From Saprospiraceae bacterium (lineage in GTDB: Bacteria; Bacteroidota; Bacteroidia; Chitinophagales; Saprospiraceae), in NCBI GenBank assembly GCA_020628645.1, contig JAHDES010000006.1, positions 62,001-126,000 on the forward strand: a stretch of DNA of 64,000 bases, read 5' to 3'. A model generated the notes under the pieces. The model was not told the DNA's origin, searched no databases, and worked only from the letters and a program-made list of their open reading frames with translations. A program made the translations under genes and the position numbers. Positions 1 through 9,011 of this stretch are shown one piece after another; position 1 is the first letter of the stretch, and each line of letters opens with the position of its first letter.

Positions 1-417
1 TCAGAATGTGCAATTGATGATAAGGAACTAACAGAGGATGAAGCTATGTTGTCATTAAATTTGCTTCATCAATTAGGATATAAAAAGTTTAAATTGGTAG
101 ATCAGCATACCCTATCGACCTTACCTTTGAATAAAAAGTTTTATTATCCACTATCCAAATCTCAAAGAAAATGGTATCGTTTACTTTATTATCTTGGTAT
201 TACTACTCATTCATCTGTATATATTTTAAAGTTGCGAAAAAAAGTAAATTATCAATTTAAAGTGGGATCTTCTGGTGCTTTCGGAGAAGATTTAGATGGT
301 GAATGGATAGATTATTATACTGCGAGGCAGCATTTAATCTTTCATAGAAGACAATATTTTAATTTACAGAATAGCAATAACTACGGTTTTTGGTGTGATT
401 GGCATGCTACGTATTAA
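1..417 (+). CDS. FkbM-type methyltransferase, C-terminal fragment
   Basis: The frame is open from base 1, so the gene begins before the window and only about 138 C-terminal residues are seen. The segment with GYKKFKLVDQ followed by SSGAFGEDLDGEW and a Y/T-rich tail matches what I know of the C-terminal part of FkbM-family SAM-dependent methyltransferases in polysaccharide loci, which O-methylate sugars. The SAM-binding half is outside the window, so no catalytic motif can be checked. It lies 19 bases before a GT2 gene on the same strand, which fits a sugar-decorating role. The internal ATG at base 46 is not the real start. Family call moderately sure, substrate unknown. Confidence 0.6.
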   Translation, partial: SECAIDDKELTEDEAMLSLNLLHQLGYKKFKLVDQHTLSTLPLNKKFYYPLSKSQRKWYRLLYYLGITTHSSVYILKLRKKVNYQFKVGSSGAFGEDLDGEWIDYYTARQHLIFHRRQYFNLQNSNNYGFWCDWHATY

Positions 418-436
418 ACCATATTAAACGTTCAAT

Positions 437-1309
437 ATGGAAAATCTTACAATTAGTGTTATAATACGTACAAAAAATAGTGAAAAAACTATTGATGAAT
501 GTCTACGTAACATACAAAATCAAACTTTTAAAGTACATGAAATAATTATAGTAGATTCAGGGTCAACGGATAATACCTTAAAAATTGTTTCTGAATTTGG
601 ATGTAGAGTGATTTTTTATCCTAAAGAAATTCCTTTTAATTATTCAAAAGCACTTAATATTGGTATAGAAGTAGCTACCTCTCAATACATTTTAAATGTC
701 AGTTCTCATGTGATTTTGCAGAATACTAAAACCATTGAATTTATGCTACATTTCCTGCAACTTAATCAATTAGTAATTGCTGTGAGTACTATGTTTCCTG
801 TAGGGAAGAATGGAAGGAGAGATTATAGTACTGAAATGCAAACACAAAAGATAGGAAAAGTACAATGGGATTTTTTTAACAAGAAAAACTTTAAGGGTTT
901 TGCAATGTGTAATACATGTGGATTATTTGAACGAAAATATTGGTTAGAATATCCATTTAATGAGAATATGTTAACAGCAGAAGAACAGGAATGGATTTAT
1001 CATTTCATGAAGAAATATAATAGAGGTTCTATAATAATAACTAACCCTTATGTATTGTATAAAAATCCGTATATAAATGTCTATAAAGCAAATCGAGATG
1101 TAATCGCTTTAGGACGATATGTTTATCCTCCTCTTTTGTCTACTAAACACATTATTAAATTATTGACTGTTGATAGTTTCGCTGCATTATTTAAAACAAA
1201 TTTATATAGAGTTTATAGAAATTGGTCTCTGGCTTTAGCTTTGATAAAGGAAAGGTTAGGATTTAAAATGAAAATTTCCTCTAATTATTCAAATAAACTT
1301 GAAACGTAA
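437..1309 (+). CDS. GT2 family glycosyltransferase
   Basis: A 290-residue cytoplasmic GT-A glycosyltransferase, inferred to add one sugar to the surface glycan. The N-terminus has the GT2 start ISVIIRTKNSEKTIDECL, then the nucleotide-binding IIIVDSGSTDNTL (about residues 37-49). Where most GT2 enzymes have a DxD this one has NVSSHVIL, a variant seen in rhamnosyltransferase-like GT2 groups. No membrane segment is obvious. The ATG gives a conserved beta-strand start a few residues in. It is followed by about 107 bases without a gene before the methyltransferase. Donor and acceptor cannot be read from the sequence. Confidence 0.85.
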   Translation: MENLTISVIIRTKNSEKTIDECLRNIQNQTFKVHEIIIVDSGSTDNTLKIVSEFGCRVIFYPKEIPFNYSKALNIGIEVATSQYILNVSSHVILQNTKTIEFMLHFLQLNQLVIAVSTMFPVGKNGRRDYSTEMQTQKIGKVQWDFFNKKNFKGFAMCNTCGLFERKYWLEYPFNENMLTAEEQEWIYHFMKKYNRGSIIITNPYVLYKNPYINVYKANRDVIALGRYVYPPLLSTKHIIKLLTVDSFAALFKTNLYRVYRNWSLALALIKERLGFKMKISSNYSNKLET

Positions 1310-1416
1310 AAAAAGTATATACTTGTTTGTACAAAAATTAGAAACTGACTTAAATAGAGTGTTAACTAGATTAACTTTTTTCGTAAATATTTATATCGTA
1401 GAGTTTTGTTACTATA

Positions 1417-2100
1417 ATGATAAAAGAAAATACAAATTATAAACTTGTACCTAAAGAATTTAAACCTAATATATTTCACATATTATATATAATACGTACA
1501 TGCTTGTTAGAAAAAATAAATCTACATAAACACCACCTCAAAGGTAGGATGATGGATTTTGGTTGTGGAAAAAAGCCATATCAATCTCTTTTTAATGTTG
1601 ATGAATATATTGGTGTTGACTTTGATGGTGAAGGACACTCTCATAAAGATGAACAAATCGATGTGTTTTATGATGGTAAACACTTACCATTTCCAGATAA
1701 TCATTTTGATTCTGTATTCAGTAGTGAGGTCTTTGAACACGTTTTTAATTTAGAAGAGATTGTGCTAGAAATCAAACGAACTATGAAAAAGGGAGGTATT
1801 ATTATGATAACTTGTCCTTTTGTTTGGTATGAACATGAAATTCCAAATGATTATGCTCGATATACGCAATTTGCTTTAAAACATCTTTTCGAAAAAAGTG
1901 GGTTCGAAGTTATTAAAATAGACAAAACAGGAAATGCGACTCTAAGCATTTTTCAATTGATTCATTTTTATTTTAGTCCTAAAATTTTATCCTTTATTTT
2001 CACCCCTTTAATCAATATAGTGGCATTGGGTGTAAATAAACTTATTAAATCTAAAAAAACACTATATTTGAATAATATAGTCATTGCAAAAAAAATATAA
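1417..2100 (+). CDS. Class I SAM-dependent methyltransferase
   Basis: A 227-residue Methyltransf_11-type enzyme. SAM motif I is MDFGCGKKPY near residues 46-55, the acidic end of beta-2 is IGVDFDGE, and the post-II region reads LPFPDNHFDSVFSSEVFEHV, typical of small-molecule or sugar methyltransferases. The HEIPNDYARYT segment after motif III is common in methyltransferases of polysaccharide loci. It is tightly followed by the GT8 gene, whose start lies three bases after the stop, so the two are likely co-translated. The likely role is methylation of a sugar in the exported glycan; the target atom is unknown. Confidence 0.8.
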   Translation: MIKENTNYKLVPKEFKPNIFHILYIIRTCLLEKINLHKHHLKGRMMDFGCGKKPYQSLFNVDEYIGVDFDGEGHSHKDEQIDVFYDGKHLPFPDNHFDSVFSSEVFEHVFNLEEIVLEIKRTMKKGGIIMITCPFVWYEHEIPNDYARYTQFALKHLFEKSGFEVIKIDKTGNATLSIFQLIHFYFSPKILSFIFTPLINIVALGVNKLIKSKKTLYLNNIVIAKKI

Positions 2101-2103
2101 GTA

Positions 2104-2964
2104 TTGAATAATTACATTATAAATATTGTATGTACCATAGACCAAAATTATATCCAGCATTGTGGAGTAATGTTATGTTCTTTATTTTTTAATAATCAAT
2201 CGACCCAATTTAGAGTATACATATTAACGGACAATGAATCAACTATAGAAATTAAGAGATTAACTAATTTAGTAGAAAAGTATGGACATCAAGTTAGTAT
2301 AATATGTATTGATAAGTCATATTTCAAAAATGTACCTATCTCAAATCATGTTACAGAAGCCACTTATTATCGTTTGTTGATTCCCAAAGTACTTTCTTCT
2401 GTTTCGAAAGTATTATTTTTAGATCCAGATATTATTATTCGATCTGAAATTAAGGATTTCTGGGATACAAATATAACATATTATGCCTTAGCTGCGGCAA
2501 AGGATTATAGCTGCCAAGATAGAAAAGTTGAATTAAATATTCCTAATGAATATGACTATTTCAATGCAGGAGTATTATTGATGAATTTAGATGTTTGGCG
2601 TAAGAAGGAATACGCAGAAAGAATTTTTCACTTTATAAAAGATAATCCTGATAAACTAAAATTTTGGGATCAAGATGCAATTAATGCATGTATTTTTAAA
2701 GAAACTAAAATTGTCAGTAATCAATGGAATGCAACGGCTTATTTTTTTAAGAGAGAAACTAGATTATCTGATTCTAAACTGAAAATGATTCAAACTAATC
2801 CAAGTATAGTTCATTATACTGGAAGTAGTAAACCTTGGCATTTAACGAATGAACATCCTTTTAAAACAGAATATTATCATTATTTGAAAAAAACACCTTG
2901 GAGAAACTTTAATCCTTATTGGTACTTTATAAAATTTAAATTGAAACAATTACTTAAAAAATAG
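2104..2964 (+). CDS. GT8 family glycosyltransferase
   Basis: A 286-residue LPS-type GT8 glycosyltransferase (retaining, GT-A fold). Family features seen: the N-terminal strand INIVCTIDQNYIQHCGVML, the metal-binding DPD at residues 107-109 in LFLDPDIIIRSEI, the YFNAGVLLMNLDVWR segment, WDQDAINA, and the C-terminal IVHYTGSSKPW that binds the nucleotide sugar. The start is TTG, three bases after the preceding stop; the next in-frame ATG falls inside the conserved domain, so TTG is the best choice. GT8 LPS enzymes usually transfer glucose or galactose; which applies here is not readable. Confidence 0.88.
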   Translation: MNNYIINIVCTIDQNYIQHCGVMLCSLFFNNQSTQFRVYILTDNESTIEIKRLTNLVEKYGHQVSIICIDKSYFKNVPISNHVTEATYYRLLIPKVLSSVSKVLFLDPDIIIRSEIKDFWDTNITYYALAAAKDYSCQDRKVELNIPNEYDYFNAGVLLMNLDVWRKKEYAERIFHFIKDNPDKLKFWDQDAINACIFKETKIVSNQWNATAYFFKRETRLSDSKLKMIQTNPSIVHYTGSSKPWHLTNEHPFKTEYYHYLKKTPWRNFNPYWYFIKFKLKQLLKK

Positions 2965-2973
2965 TATGGAGAT

Positions 2974-3669
2974 ATGCTAGAATATAATCCCAAACATCCT
3001 CTCTTATCTATTCATATACCAAAATCTGGAGGAACTTCTTTTTATAATATTTTACAAAATTGGTATGGAAAGAGCTTTAAAAGACATTATTATCAAGAAA
3101 GATTTAAAATTAAACCATGGAAGTATAGATTGAAGAAATTATGGAGTGATGCATACCGAGAAAATTTATGTATACATGGTCATTTTAACCATCAACGAGG
3201 TTTTGGCATAGAAGATTATTACCCTGAAGTTTCCCAGTATATTACGATAATGAGAGACCCTCTAGAATTACAATTATCCAATTATCGTTATGTAGTAGGG
3301 CGTCAAAATATTGGAAAAGGTTATCGTAATGGTAAGAAATTAAGGATTGAAAAGGATATTGATACCTACTTACTTGAATCTAAGTCATTTATATTACTTT
3401 TTTTTCCGAAAAACTTAACTGCTGTAAATTATAAAGAAGTTATTAGTAATAAATACATTCATATTGGAATTACAGAAAATTATCAGTATAGTGTTGATCT
3501 TATAGCAGGTAAATTAGGAAAACCTAAAATGAAAATTCCCCATGAAAATAAGTCTAAAAAAACTACTACTCCAAGTGAAGAAACAATAAGAATTTTTAAA
3601 GAAAAACATCAATTAGAATATTTAATTTATAATTATGCTGTGGAATTAAACTCTAAAATAAATGCTTAA
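2974..3669 (+). CDS. PAPS-dependent sulfotransferase-like protein
   Basis: A 231-residue sulfotransferase of the Sulfotransfer_2-like type. The 5'-phosphosulfate loop is IPKSGGTSF (P-loop at residues 16-22), the HGHFNH segment is characteristic of this subfamily, and the 3'-phosphate binding strand is ITIMRDPLELQLSNYR with Arg94. Such enzymes move sulfate from PAPS to a sugar hydroxyl. It lies 9 bases after the GT8 gene and overlaps the next GT2 gene by 8 bases, so it is part of a tightly packed operon. Sulfation of the surface glycan is inferred from context. Confidence 0.82.
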   Translation: MLEYNPKHPLLSIHIPKSGGTSFYNILQNWYGKSFKRHYYQERFKIKPWKYRLKKLWSDAYRENLCIHGHFNHQRGFGIEDYYPEVSQYITIMRDPLELQLSNYRYVVGRQNIGKGYRNGKKLRIEKDIDTYLLESKSFILLFFPKNLTAVNYKEVISNKYIHIGITENYQYSVDLIAGKLGKPKMKIPHENKSKKTTTPSEETIRIFKEKHQLEYLIYNYAVELNSKINA

Positions 3670-4615
3670 TCGTCCAACTGTTTCAGTTTCAATAACTTCC
3701 TATAATCAAAGGGATGCATTAATAAGAGCAATAGATAGTGTCTTACAACAAACTTATAATAATATCCAAATAGTAATAGCTGATGATTTCTCTACTAAAG
3801 ATGATAGTAGAGATGTTATTATTGCTTATGCTAAAAAATATGGAGATCAAATAAAGCCCATTTTACAAAAGGAAAATGTTGGTATACCTAGAAATAAAAA
3901 TACTGGTTTCAGAGCTTGTGATGGTGATTACATTACTTATTTAGATGGAGATGATTTTTATTATCCTAATAAAATTGAGTTAGAGTTAAAACAATTTGAT
4001 GAAAAAGATAATATTGGTATAGTATATTCTAATTTTGTATACACAAATATCGATGGGCAAATAATAAAACAATGGGCAACTAATGATTGGTTAGCAAAAG
4101 AAGGTAACATTTTTAATACAATATTTACTCGCTCTTTTCCTAATAATACGATTTATAGATGTGAGTTAATGAGAAGAGAAGTACTTAAATCTATTAATTA
4201 TTATGATCCATCTATAGCTGCTTTTCATGATTGGGACTCAAGAATTCGTATGAGTTATTCTTATAAAGTAGCTTATAATAATTATATTGGCTCAGCTTAT
4301 GTTGATGATCCTGCGGGTATATCAAAAACAGAAAAGTATAAGCGTTTAGTTGATGAAATAGAATTTGTTTATCAAAAAAATAAACCACTTTTATTAAAGC
4401 TATCAAAAAAAGAACAAGAAGAAATTATACGACATATAGAATTGTATATATCAAAACATCGACTTTTTAGCTCAGGAAAATATTTTAATATTAAAGGATT
4501 TGTCAAACATCTAAACAATTATCCTAAAGATCTATTCAATATTCCTTTTTATTTGAGGTTTTTGATAGGAGAGAAATTATATTCTAAATTTAAAAAAAGT
4601 CTAAGAATTCCTTAG
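3662..4615 (+). CDS. GT2 family glycosyltransferase
   Basis: A 317-residue GT-A enzyme. It starts VSVSITSYNQRDALIRAIDSV, has the UDP-binding VIADDFSTKDDS segment, and carries a canonical metal-binding DGDD at residues 95-98 in YLDGDDFYYPNKIE. The C-terminal part is rich in Lys and aromatic residues, as in polysaccharide GT2 enzymes. Its start overlaps the end of the upstream sulfotransferase by 8 bases, which supports translational coupling. About 50 AT-rich bases separate it from the next gene. Confidence 0.88.
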   Translation: MLNRPTVSVSITSYNQRDALIRAIDSVLQQTYNNIQIVIADDFSTKDDSRDVIIAYAKKYGDQIKPILQKENVGIPRNKNTGFRACDGDYITYLDGDDFYYPNKIELELKQFDEKDNIGIVYSNFVYTNIDGQIIKQWATNDWLAKEGNIFNTIFTRSFPNNTIYRCELMRREVLKSINYYDPSIAAFHDWDSRIRMSYSYKVAYNNYIGSAYVDDPAGISKTEKYKRLVDEIEFVYQKNKPLLLKLSKKEQEEIIRHIELYISKHRLFSSGKYFNIKGFVKHLNNYPKDLFNIPFYLRFLIGEKLYSKFKKSLRIP

Positions 4616-4666
4616 ATAAATATGTGTTTTTATGAATTTTTTTTTATTTCAATTTTTAATTGACGG

Positions 4667-5674
4667 ATGATAGTAAATATTTATGGAGTTGGGCGTTCAG
4701 GAACAAAAGCTGTACAATCTTACCTAGCTTACCACCTAGCTTTAAAATATGATAGAATATGGATTAATTATGAGCCTTTTAGATATCTAAATCGGTTTGG
4801 GGGAATTAATTTTAAAGCTTTTTGGTATGATCAAAAAATACCAATATTCACAAATAATAAAGCTTCTTTTACAAAAAGACAAATCAGATTTATAAAGAGT
4901 CTTGTTTCAAATAGAGATGTAGTTATAACTAAATTTATACGAGCTAATGGTCGATTAGTGGTAATTAATGATCTTATGCAACCAGATTTTACATTCGTTG
5001 TAGTCCGGGACTTATATCAAGTTCTTAGTTCTGTTGGATCTGATATTTGGGATTTTTTTCGTGTGCAATCTGTAGGTTTTCCTCTCTCTAGATATGATTT
5101 TTTCTTGAAGATAATGAATGATGCAGATAAGGCAGGTTTAATTAAGCCTTCACATAAAAAATATATAGACAATGCTATTGCTTCTAATGATCGATTTTTG
5201 ATGAATGCTTTTTATTGGTATTGGCAAAACAAATATTTGCTGATTAATGATATAAAAGGAGCGATAATTTTAAAATATAAAGAACTTGATAAGATAGAAG
5301 ATATATTACAAAGTAATCCATTATTTGCCAATATAGAAGTAAAAAGTATTAAAGATGATCTTTTTAAAGGTAGGTTAATTGAAAATTCCTTAGTTTTAAA
5401 AACAACGTCAAAAAGAATAAAATTGAAATTGTATTTTAACCTAATTAATGAATTTTTTTTCTATTTTATGGGGCGAAAATTCAAATGGTCTCTAAATATT
5501 CCTATGGGGAAAATAGGGGAAGAGTCTATAATTAGAGAGCATCCTAAAATGCCTATAAAATCACTTTTGGATAAAATTCGAATAAATATTTCTCCTACAG
5601 ATTTATTAGACGAACTTAACAATGAAATAAATGAGTTAGTTAGTAGATATTATGATAAACAGCATTTTACATGA
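4667..5674 (+). CDS. P-loop sulfotransferase-fold protein
   Basis: A 335-residue protein with an N-terminal P-loop GVGRSGTKAVQ (residues 7-17) and a later strand FVVVRDLYQVLSSVGSD with Arg114, matching the two PAPS-contact elements of sulfotransferases. The rest is not recognisable to me. It sits among glycosyltransferases and is probably another sulfate-transferring enzyme for the glycan. The GVGRSGT loop differs from the PKSGT form of its neighbours, so another phosphoryl-binding role cannot be excluded. Confidence 0.6.
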   Translation: MIVNIYGVGRSGTKAVQSYLAYHLALKYDRIWINYEPFRYLNRFGGINFKAFWYDQKIPIFTNNKASFTKRQIRFIKSLVSNRDVVITKFIRANGRLVVINDLMQPDFTFVVVRDLYQVLSSVGSDIWDFFRVQSVGFPLSRYDFFLKIMNDADKAGLIKPSHKKYIDNAIASNDRFLMNAFYWYWQNKYLLINDIKGAIILKYKELDKIEDILQSNPLFANIEVKSIKDDLFKGRLIENSLVLKTTSKRIKLKLYFNLINEFFFYFMGRKFKWSLNIPMGKIGEESIIREHPKMPIKSLLDKIRINISPTDLLDELNNEINELVSRYYDKQHFT

Positions 5675-5713
5675 ATTAGATTAATTGCTAATTATTCGAA
5701 TTTAAAGTTTAAA

Positions 5714-6709
5714 ATGAAATATAGTACCACTAAATCCTTAGTTACTACTACAAAAAATAAACCATTACATAGTCTTGTTTATTTAGAATCTTCTAATCAA
5801 ATCAATGATGGAGGACTGAGAAGATTAAATAAATATAAACATTCAACTAGTGAAGAACCACTAGTTTCTATAATAATGCCTGTCTATAATAGTGCTGAGT
5901 TCATAGAAGAAGCTATACTAAGTGTACTTAATTTAAATTATAATAATGTTGAATTTATTATAATTGATGGAGGAAGTACAGACCAATCATTAAATATTAT
6001 TAAGTATTATGAAAATGCAATAGATTACTGGTTTAGTGGCTCAGATAATGGTATTTATGATGCGATTAATAAAGGAATTAGCTGTGCTTTTGGAGATTGG
6101 CTTTATTTTTTGGGAACTGATGATAGATTAAAAAAAGATGCATTACGTTTGTTTAAGCCTTATTTTTTTAAACAAGAAAATAAATTCTTATATGGAAAAG
6201 TATTTCATACGGCAAAAAAAATCATAAAAGGAGTAGAAACTGATATTATACGTTTGACTACTCCTGGTAAAAGGATACCTCATCAAGCTAGTTTTTATCA
6301 CTATCAGATTTTTCAAGAGCTTGGAACATACTCTTTAAAATATCCTATTCAGTCCGACCATGTGAAAAATATTGAAATATATGGTAAAAATTGTTATGCT
6401 CCTAAATTTGTAAATGTAATTGTTGCAAATTATGGAGGAAAAGGAATAAGCAGTAATACAATAGATGAAACTTATTTAGGGGATATTCAGAGAATTATAG
6501 AAAGTACAACAAAATTTGATTCAACAGTATCAAAAGAAATTCAAAATAATCTAAATACTTTTAGTGCATTAAAACAAATGCTTTTAGGAGAAAGCCCCTG
6601 GAAAGGATTTATACGACTCCACAAACTGGCATTTTATTCTCTAAAAATATATCCAATTAAAGTGGCTTGGTACTTTTTTCTAAAATTTAAGAAAGGTATA
6701 CAGTTATGA
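5714..6709 (+). CDS. GT2 family glycosyltransferase (WcaE-like)
   Basis: A 331-residue GT2 enzyme. The GT-A core begins near residue 50 with PLVSIIMPVYNSAEF, followed by FIIIDGGSTDQSLNII and SDNGIYDAINKGI. The last is diagnostic of the WcaE-like GT2 group of exopolysaccharide and O-antigen loci. The DxD position reads GTDDR. About 48 residues precede the core and may be an extension; the ATG at 5714 is kept because no later start is clearly better. It is the last complete gene before a 537-base gap that looks like decayed coding sequence. Confidence 0.85.
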   Translation: MKYSTTKSLVTTTKNKPLHSLVYLESSNQINDGGLRRLNKYKHSTSEEPLVSIIMPVYNSAEFIEEAILSVLNLNYNNVEFIIIDGGSTDQSLNIIKYYENAIDYWFSGSDNGIYDAINKGISCAFGDWLYFLGTDDRLKKDALRLFKPYFFKQENKFLYGKVFHTAKKIIKGVETDIIRLTTPGKRIPHQASFYHYQIFQELGTYSLKYPIQSDHVKNIEIYGKNCYAPKFVNVIVANYGGKGISSNTIDETYLGDIQRIIESTTKFDSTVSKEIQNNLNTFSALKQMLLGESPWKGFIRLHKLAFYSLKIYPIKVAWYFFLKFKKGIQL

Positions 6710-7246
6710 TAAAGTAAAAATATGGGATTTATGAAGAGGATATTCAACAGGTAAGAAGATATACAAATTGAAATGAGATTTTAGAAAAGTTAAGTTGATC
6801 GCTAAGGCTGCCCAATGTAGGTTTTTATACATTAACTTAACTTAGTTTTTTTCCTAAAAAAGAGGAATTTCTTAAAATAAAGAAACTACTTCTTTTATTC
6901 TCATTTTTTTGCATAAAAGCAAAATGCAAAATAAAATAAGTCGATTTTAAAAATATCTCATGTTATGTTTCTTCTCAAATGGAAAAGAGTGCTGAAATAC
7001 TTAAAAGTTTTCTTGGTTTGAAAAAAAAAGTTATTTTGGAGACAACTTTTGATCTCGAGCTTATTGTTCTTCAATAGTTATAGAAGATATAGGGGATATG
7101 TTTAATATCAAGAACAAAAAACTTTAGTGAAGATCAATATGACTGAATTTTGATTTTTAGAGCTTCTTTGGGGCTACATTAAAACCACTTTTAGTAGGTG
7201 GATTTTTTACTGATTTTTCAACTCCTTATTGGAATAAAAGATAATA
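6710..7246 (+). pseudogene. Gap with possible decayed gene
   Basis: No intact gene is present in 537 bases. Two short plus-strand open stretches look protein-like: bases 6979-7077 (32 codons, starting MEKSAEILKSFLGLKKK) and bases 7161-7244 (about 27 codons ending GGFFTDFSTPYWNKR just before the next gene's ATG). They are separated by stops and are in different frames. I infer the remnant of a polysaccharide gene, but I do not recognise the family and the signal is weak. Confidence 0.25.
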
Positions 7247-7978
7247 ATGTTAATAATATCTGCAGGAATGCAAAAATCTGGAAGTGCTTATATTTATAAT
7301 TTGATCAATGATATTCTTATTATTTCAGGTGGTAAGGACACTAGAGAAATTAAAGAGAAATATAAATTAAACAAATTAATGAAATGGCACAATAATAATA
7401 TTGGTAGATTATATTTTTGGCGACTTATTAAATTAGTAAGAATAAGTTCAAAGGAAGGACAATACGTTGTTAAAACTCATAAAGGTCCTACATTATTCCA
7501 TAACTTGTTACTTAAAGGTGGTTTTCTTAAAACCATTTATATTTATAGAGATCCAAGAGATATATTATTATCTGTGCAGGATTATGGAAAAAAGATAATA
7601 GAGTCAGGAAGTCATCATACCTTTGCAGAATTAGTCGACTTTGATGATGCCTTTAGAGCTATTAAAAAATGGTTAAAAGTTTATAAATTGTATAAACAAA
7701 GTAAAGGTGTTTTATTGATTCGTTATGAAGACTTGTTAAACGAACCAAAATTAACAATGGAAAAAATTTCCCATTTTCTTAATGTTGGTATATCAGAAGA
7801 AAACATCGAAAGAATATTAATCAAATATGATAGGAAAAACCCTAATGCAAATAAGAAAGGCCTACATTTTAATAAAGCAATAACTAATAGATATATAAGT
7901 GAATTAACTCCGCGACAAATTGAAAGATTTAAGTTAGAGATGGGGGATATTATTGAAGATATGGGATATAAAGTTTAA
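7247..7978 (+). CDS. Sulfotransferase domain protein
   Basis: A 243-residue Sulfotransfer_1-type enzyme. The PAPS 5'-phosphosulfate loop is SAGMQKSGSAYIYNLI (K10, S11, G12) and the 3'-phosphate element is YIYRDPRDILLSV (R101, D105, then Ser). A short C-terminal region LIRYEDLLNEPKLTMEKISHFL is also typical of the family. It is the last plus-strand gene of the first block and converges on the DUF354 gene, whose stop is 7 bases away. The likely acceptor is a sugar of the locus product. Confidence 0.85.
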   Translation: MLIISAGMQKSGSAYIYNLINDILIISGGKDTREIKEKYKLNKLMKWHNNNIGRLYFWRLIKLVRISSKEGQYVVKTHKGPTLFHNLLLKGGFLKTIYIYRDPRDILLSVQDYGKKIIESGSHHTFAELVDFDDAFRAIKKWLKVYKLYKQSKGVLLIRYEDLLNEPKLTMEKISHFLNVGISEENIERILIKYDRKNPNANKKGLHFNKAITNRYISELTPRQIERFKLEMGDIIEDMGYKV

Positions 7979-7985
7979 TTTTATT

Positions 7986-9011
7986 TTAGTCAACAATTAT
8001 ATCATATAAATAGCTATTTATGTCGATAGTATCGGATAATAATTGATCTCTTTTTGAACGATATAGAGCTTTAATATTTGGTGTTTTAAGTAAATTAATA
8101 ACATGTTTTATGGCAGGTTCATCCTCTGTAAAATGATTTAATAAACCATAATCGTGTTCTAAACTTTCAATATATCCCATAGTTAGGGTATTAACGTAAA
8201 TACTTGCAGTACCTAATACTGCAGCTTCACTTGCCATACTTCCACCTTCTCCAATATACATAGTTGCATAATATAATAAGTCATGAATTTTTTCAGGAGA
8301 TACTGTTATACGATAAGGTTCAAATTCTTTTGGTAATTCATATTCGGCAGTAATAAATACTTTTCCTTTCGTAGTTAAATGATCAATTAATATACGTTTT
8401 CCTTTTTCAGAAAATCCATGTTCATTTAGGTCATGGGTAGCATCCCAAGCTACAAATCTAAGAACAAAAAAAGTTTCATTATCTTTTATGCCTATATCAT
8501 TTAAAACGGTTTTATTTGGCTTAAAGTAGGAAGGGTGTAGATAAGCAAGTTCAAAAATACTATCAACTCGAGTCTGTTTTTTTCCTAAGTCATCTAAAAA
8601 ACAAGATGGAGTAATAAGAAAATCACAAAACCCTTTGAATAATATTATTTGTTCTTTAGCATGTTCTGTATCGGTCAATAAAATTGTTTTTTTTCTGAGC
8701 AACCATCCAATATGAGCTGCGCGAAAAGAAACATGTCCAATTAGTACATCAGGTTTAAAGCGAAGTGCGATGAAAAACATTTTTATATCTAACCAAATTA
8801 GTTTGAGTAATTTCGAAAAAGATGTAGTGCCATAAGTGCCAATTTTGGTAAAAGGAATATCTAGATGAGTTAATAATTCATAAGAAAGTGGCTTTTTACT
8901 AGCCACCACCTTTACGAAATGACCTTCTTTTACCAATTTGTGATAAAGATTTTTTAGAAAATGTACATCAAAAGCATGATTGACATCAATGATTACTCGT
9001 TTTTTCTTCAT
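7986..9011 (-). CDS. DUF354 family protein (GT-B-like)
   Basis: A 341-residue DUF354 protein. The start KRVIIDVNHAFDVHFLKNLYHKL and the pattern KPDVLIGHVSFRAAHIG, TILLTDTEHAKEQ, LHPSYFKPN and YIGEGGSMASEAAVLGTASIYVN match this family, which is found in surface-polysaccharide loci and resembles UDP-GlcNAc 2-epimerase and GT-B glycosyltransferases in fold. The exact reaction is not established. Its start overlaps the upstream GT2 gene by 26 bases, so it is the distal gene of a minus-strand operon with gmd and fcl. Confidence 0.8.
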   Translation of the reverse strand: MKKKRVIIDVNHAFDVHFLKNLYHKLVKEGHFVKVVASKKPLSYELLTHLDIPFTKIGTYGTTSFSKLLKLIWLDIKMFFIALRFKPDVLIGHVSFRAAHIGWLLRKKTILLTDTEHAKEQIILFKGFCDFLITPSCFLDDLGKKQTRVDSIFELAYLHPSYFKPNKTVLNDIGIKDNETFFVLRFVAWDATHDLNEHGFSEKGKRILIDHLTTKGKVFITAEYELPKEFEPYRITVSPEKIHDLLYYATMYIGEGGSMASEAAVLGTASIYVNTLTMGYIESLEHDYGLLNHFTEDEPAIKHVINLLKTPNIKALYRSKRDQLLSDTIDINSYLYDIIVD

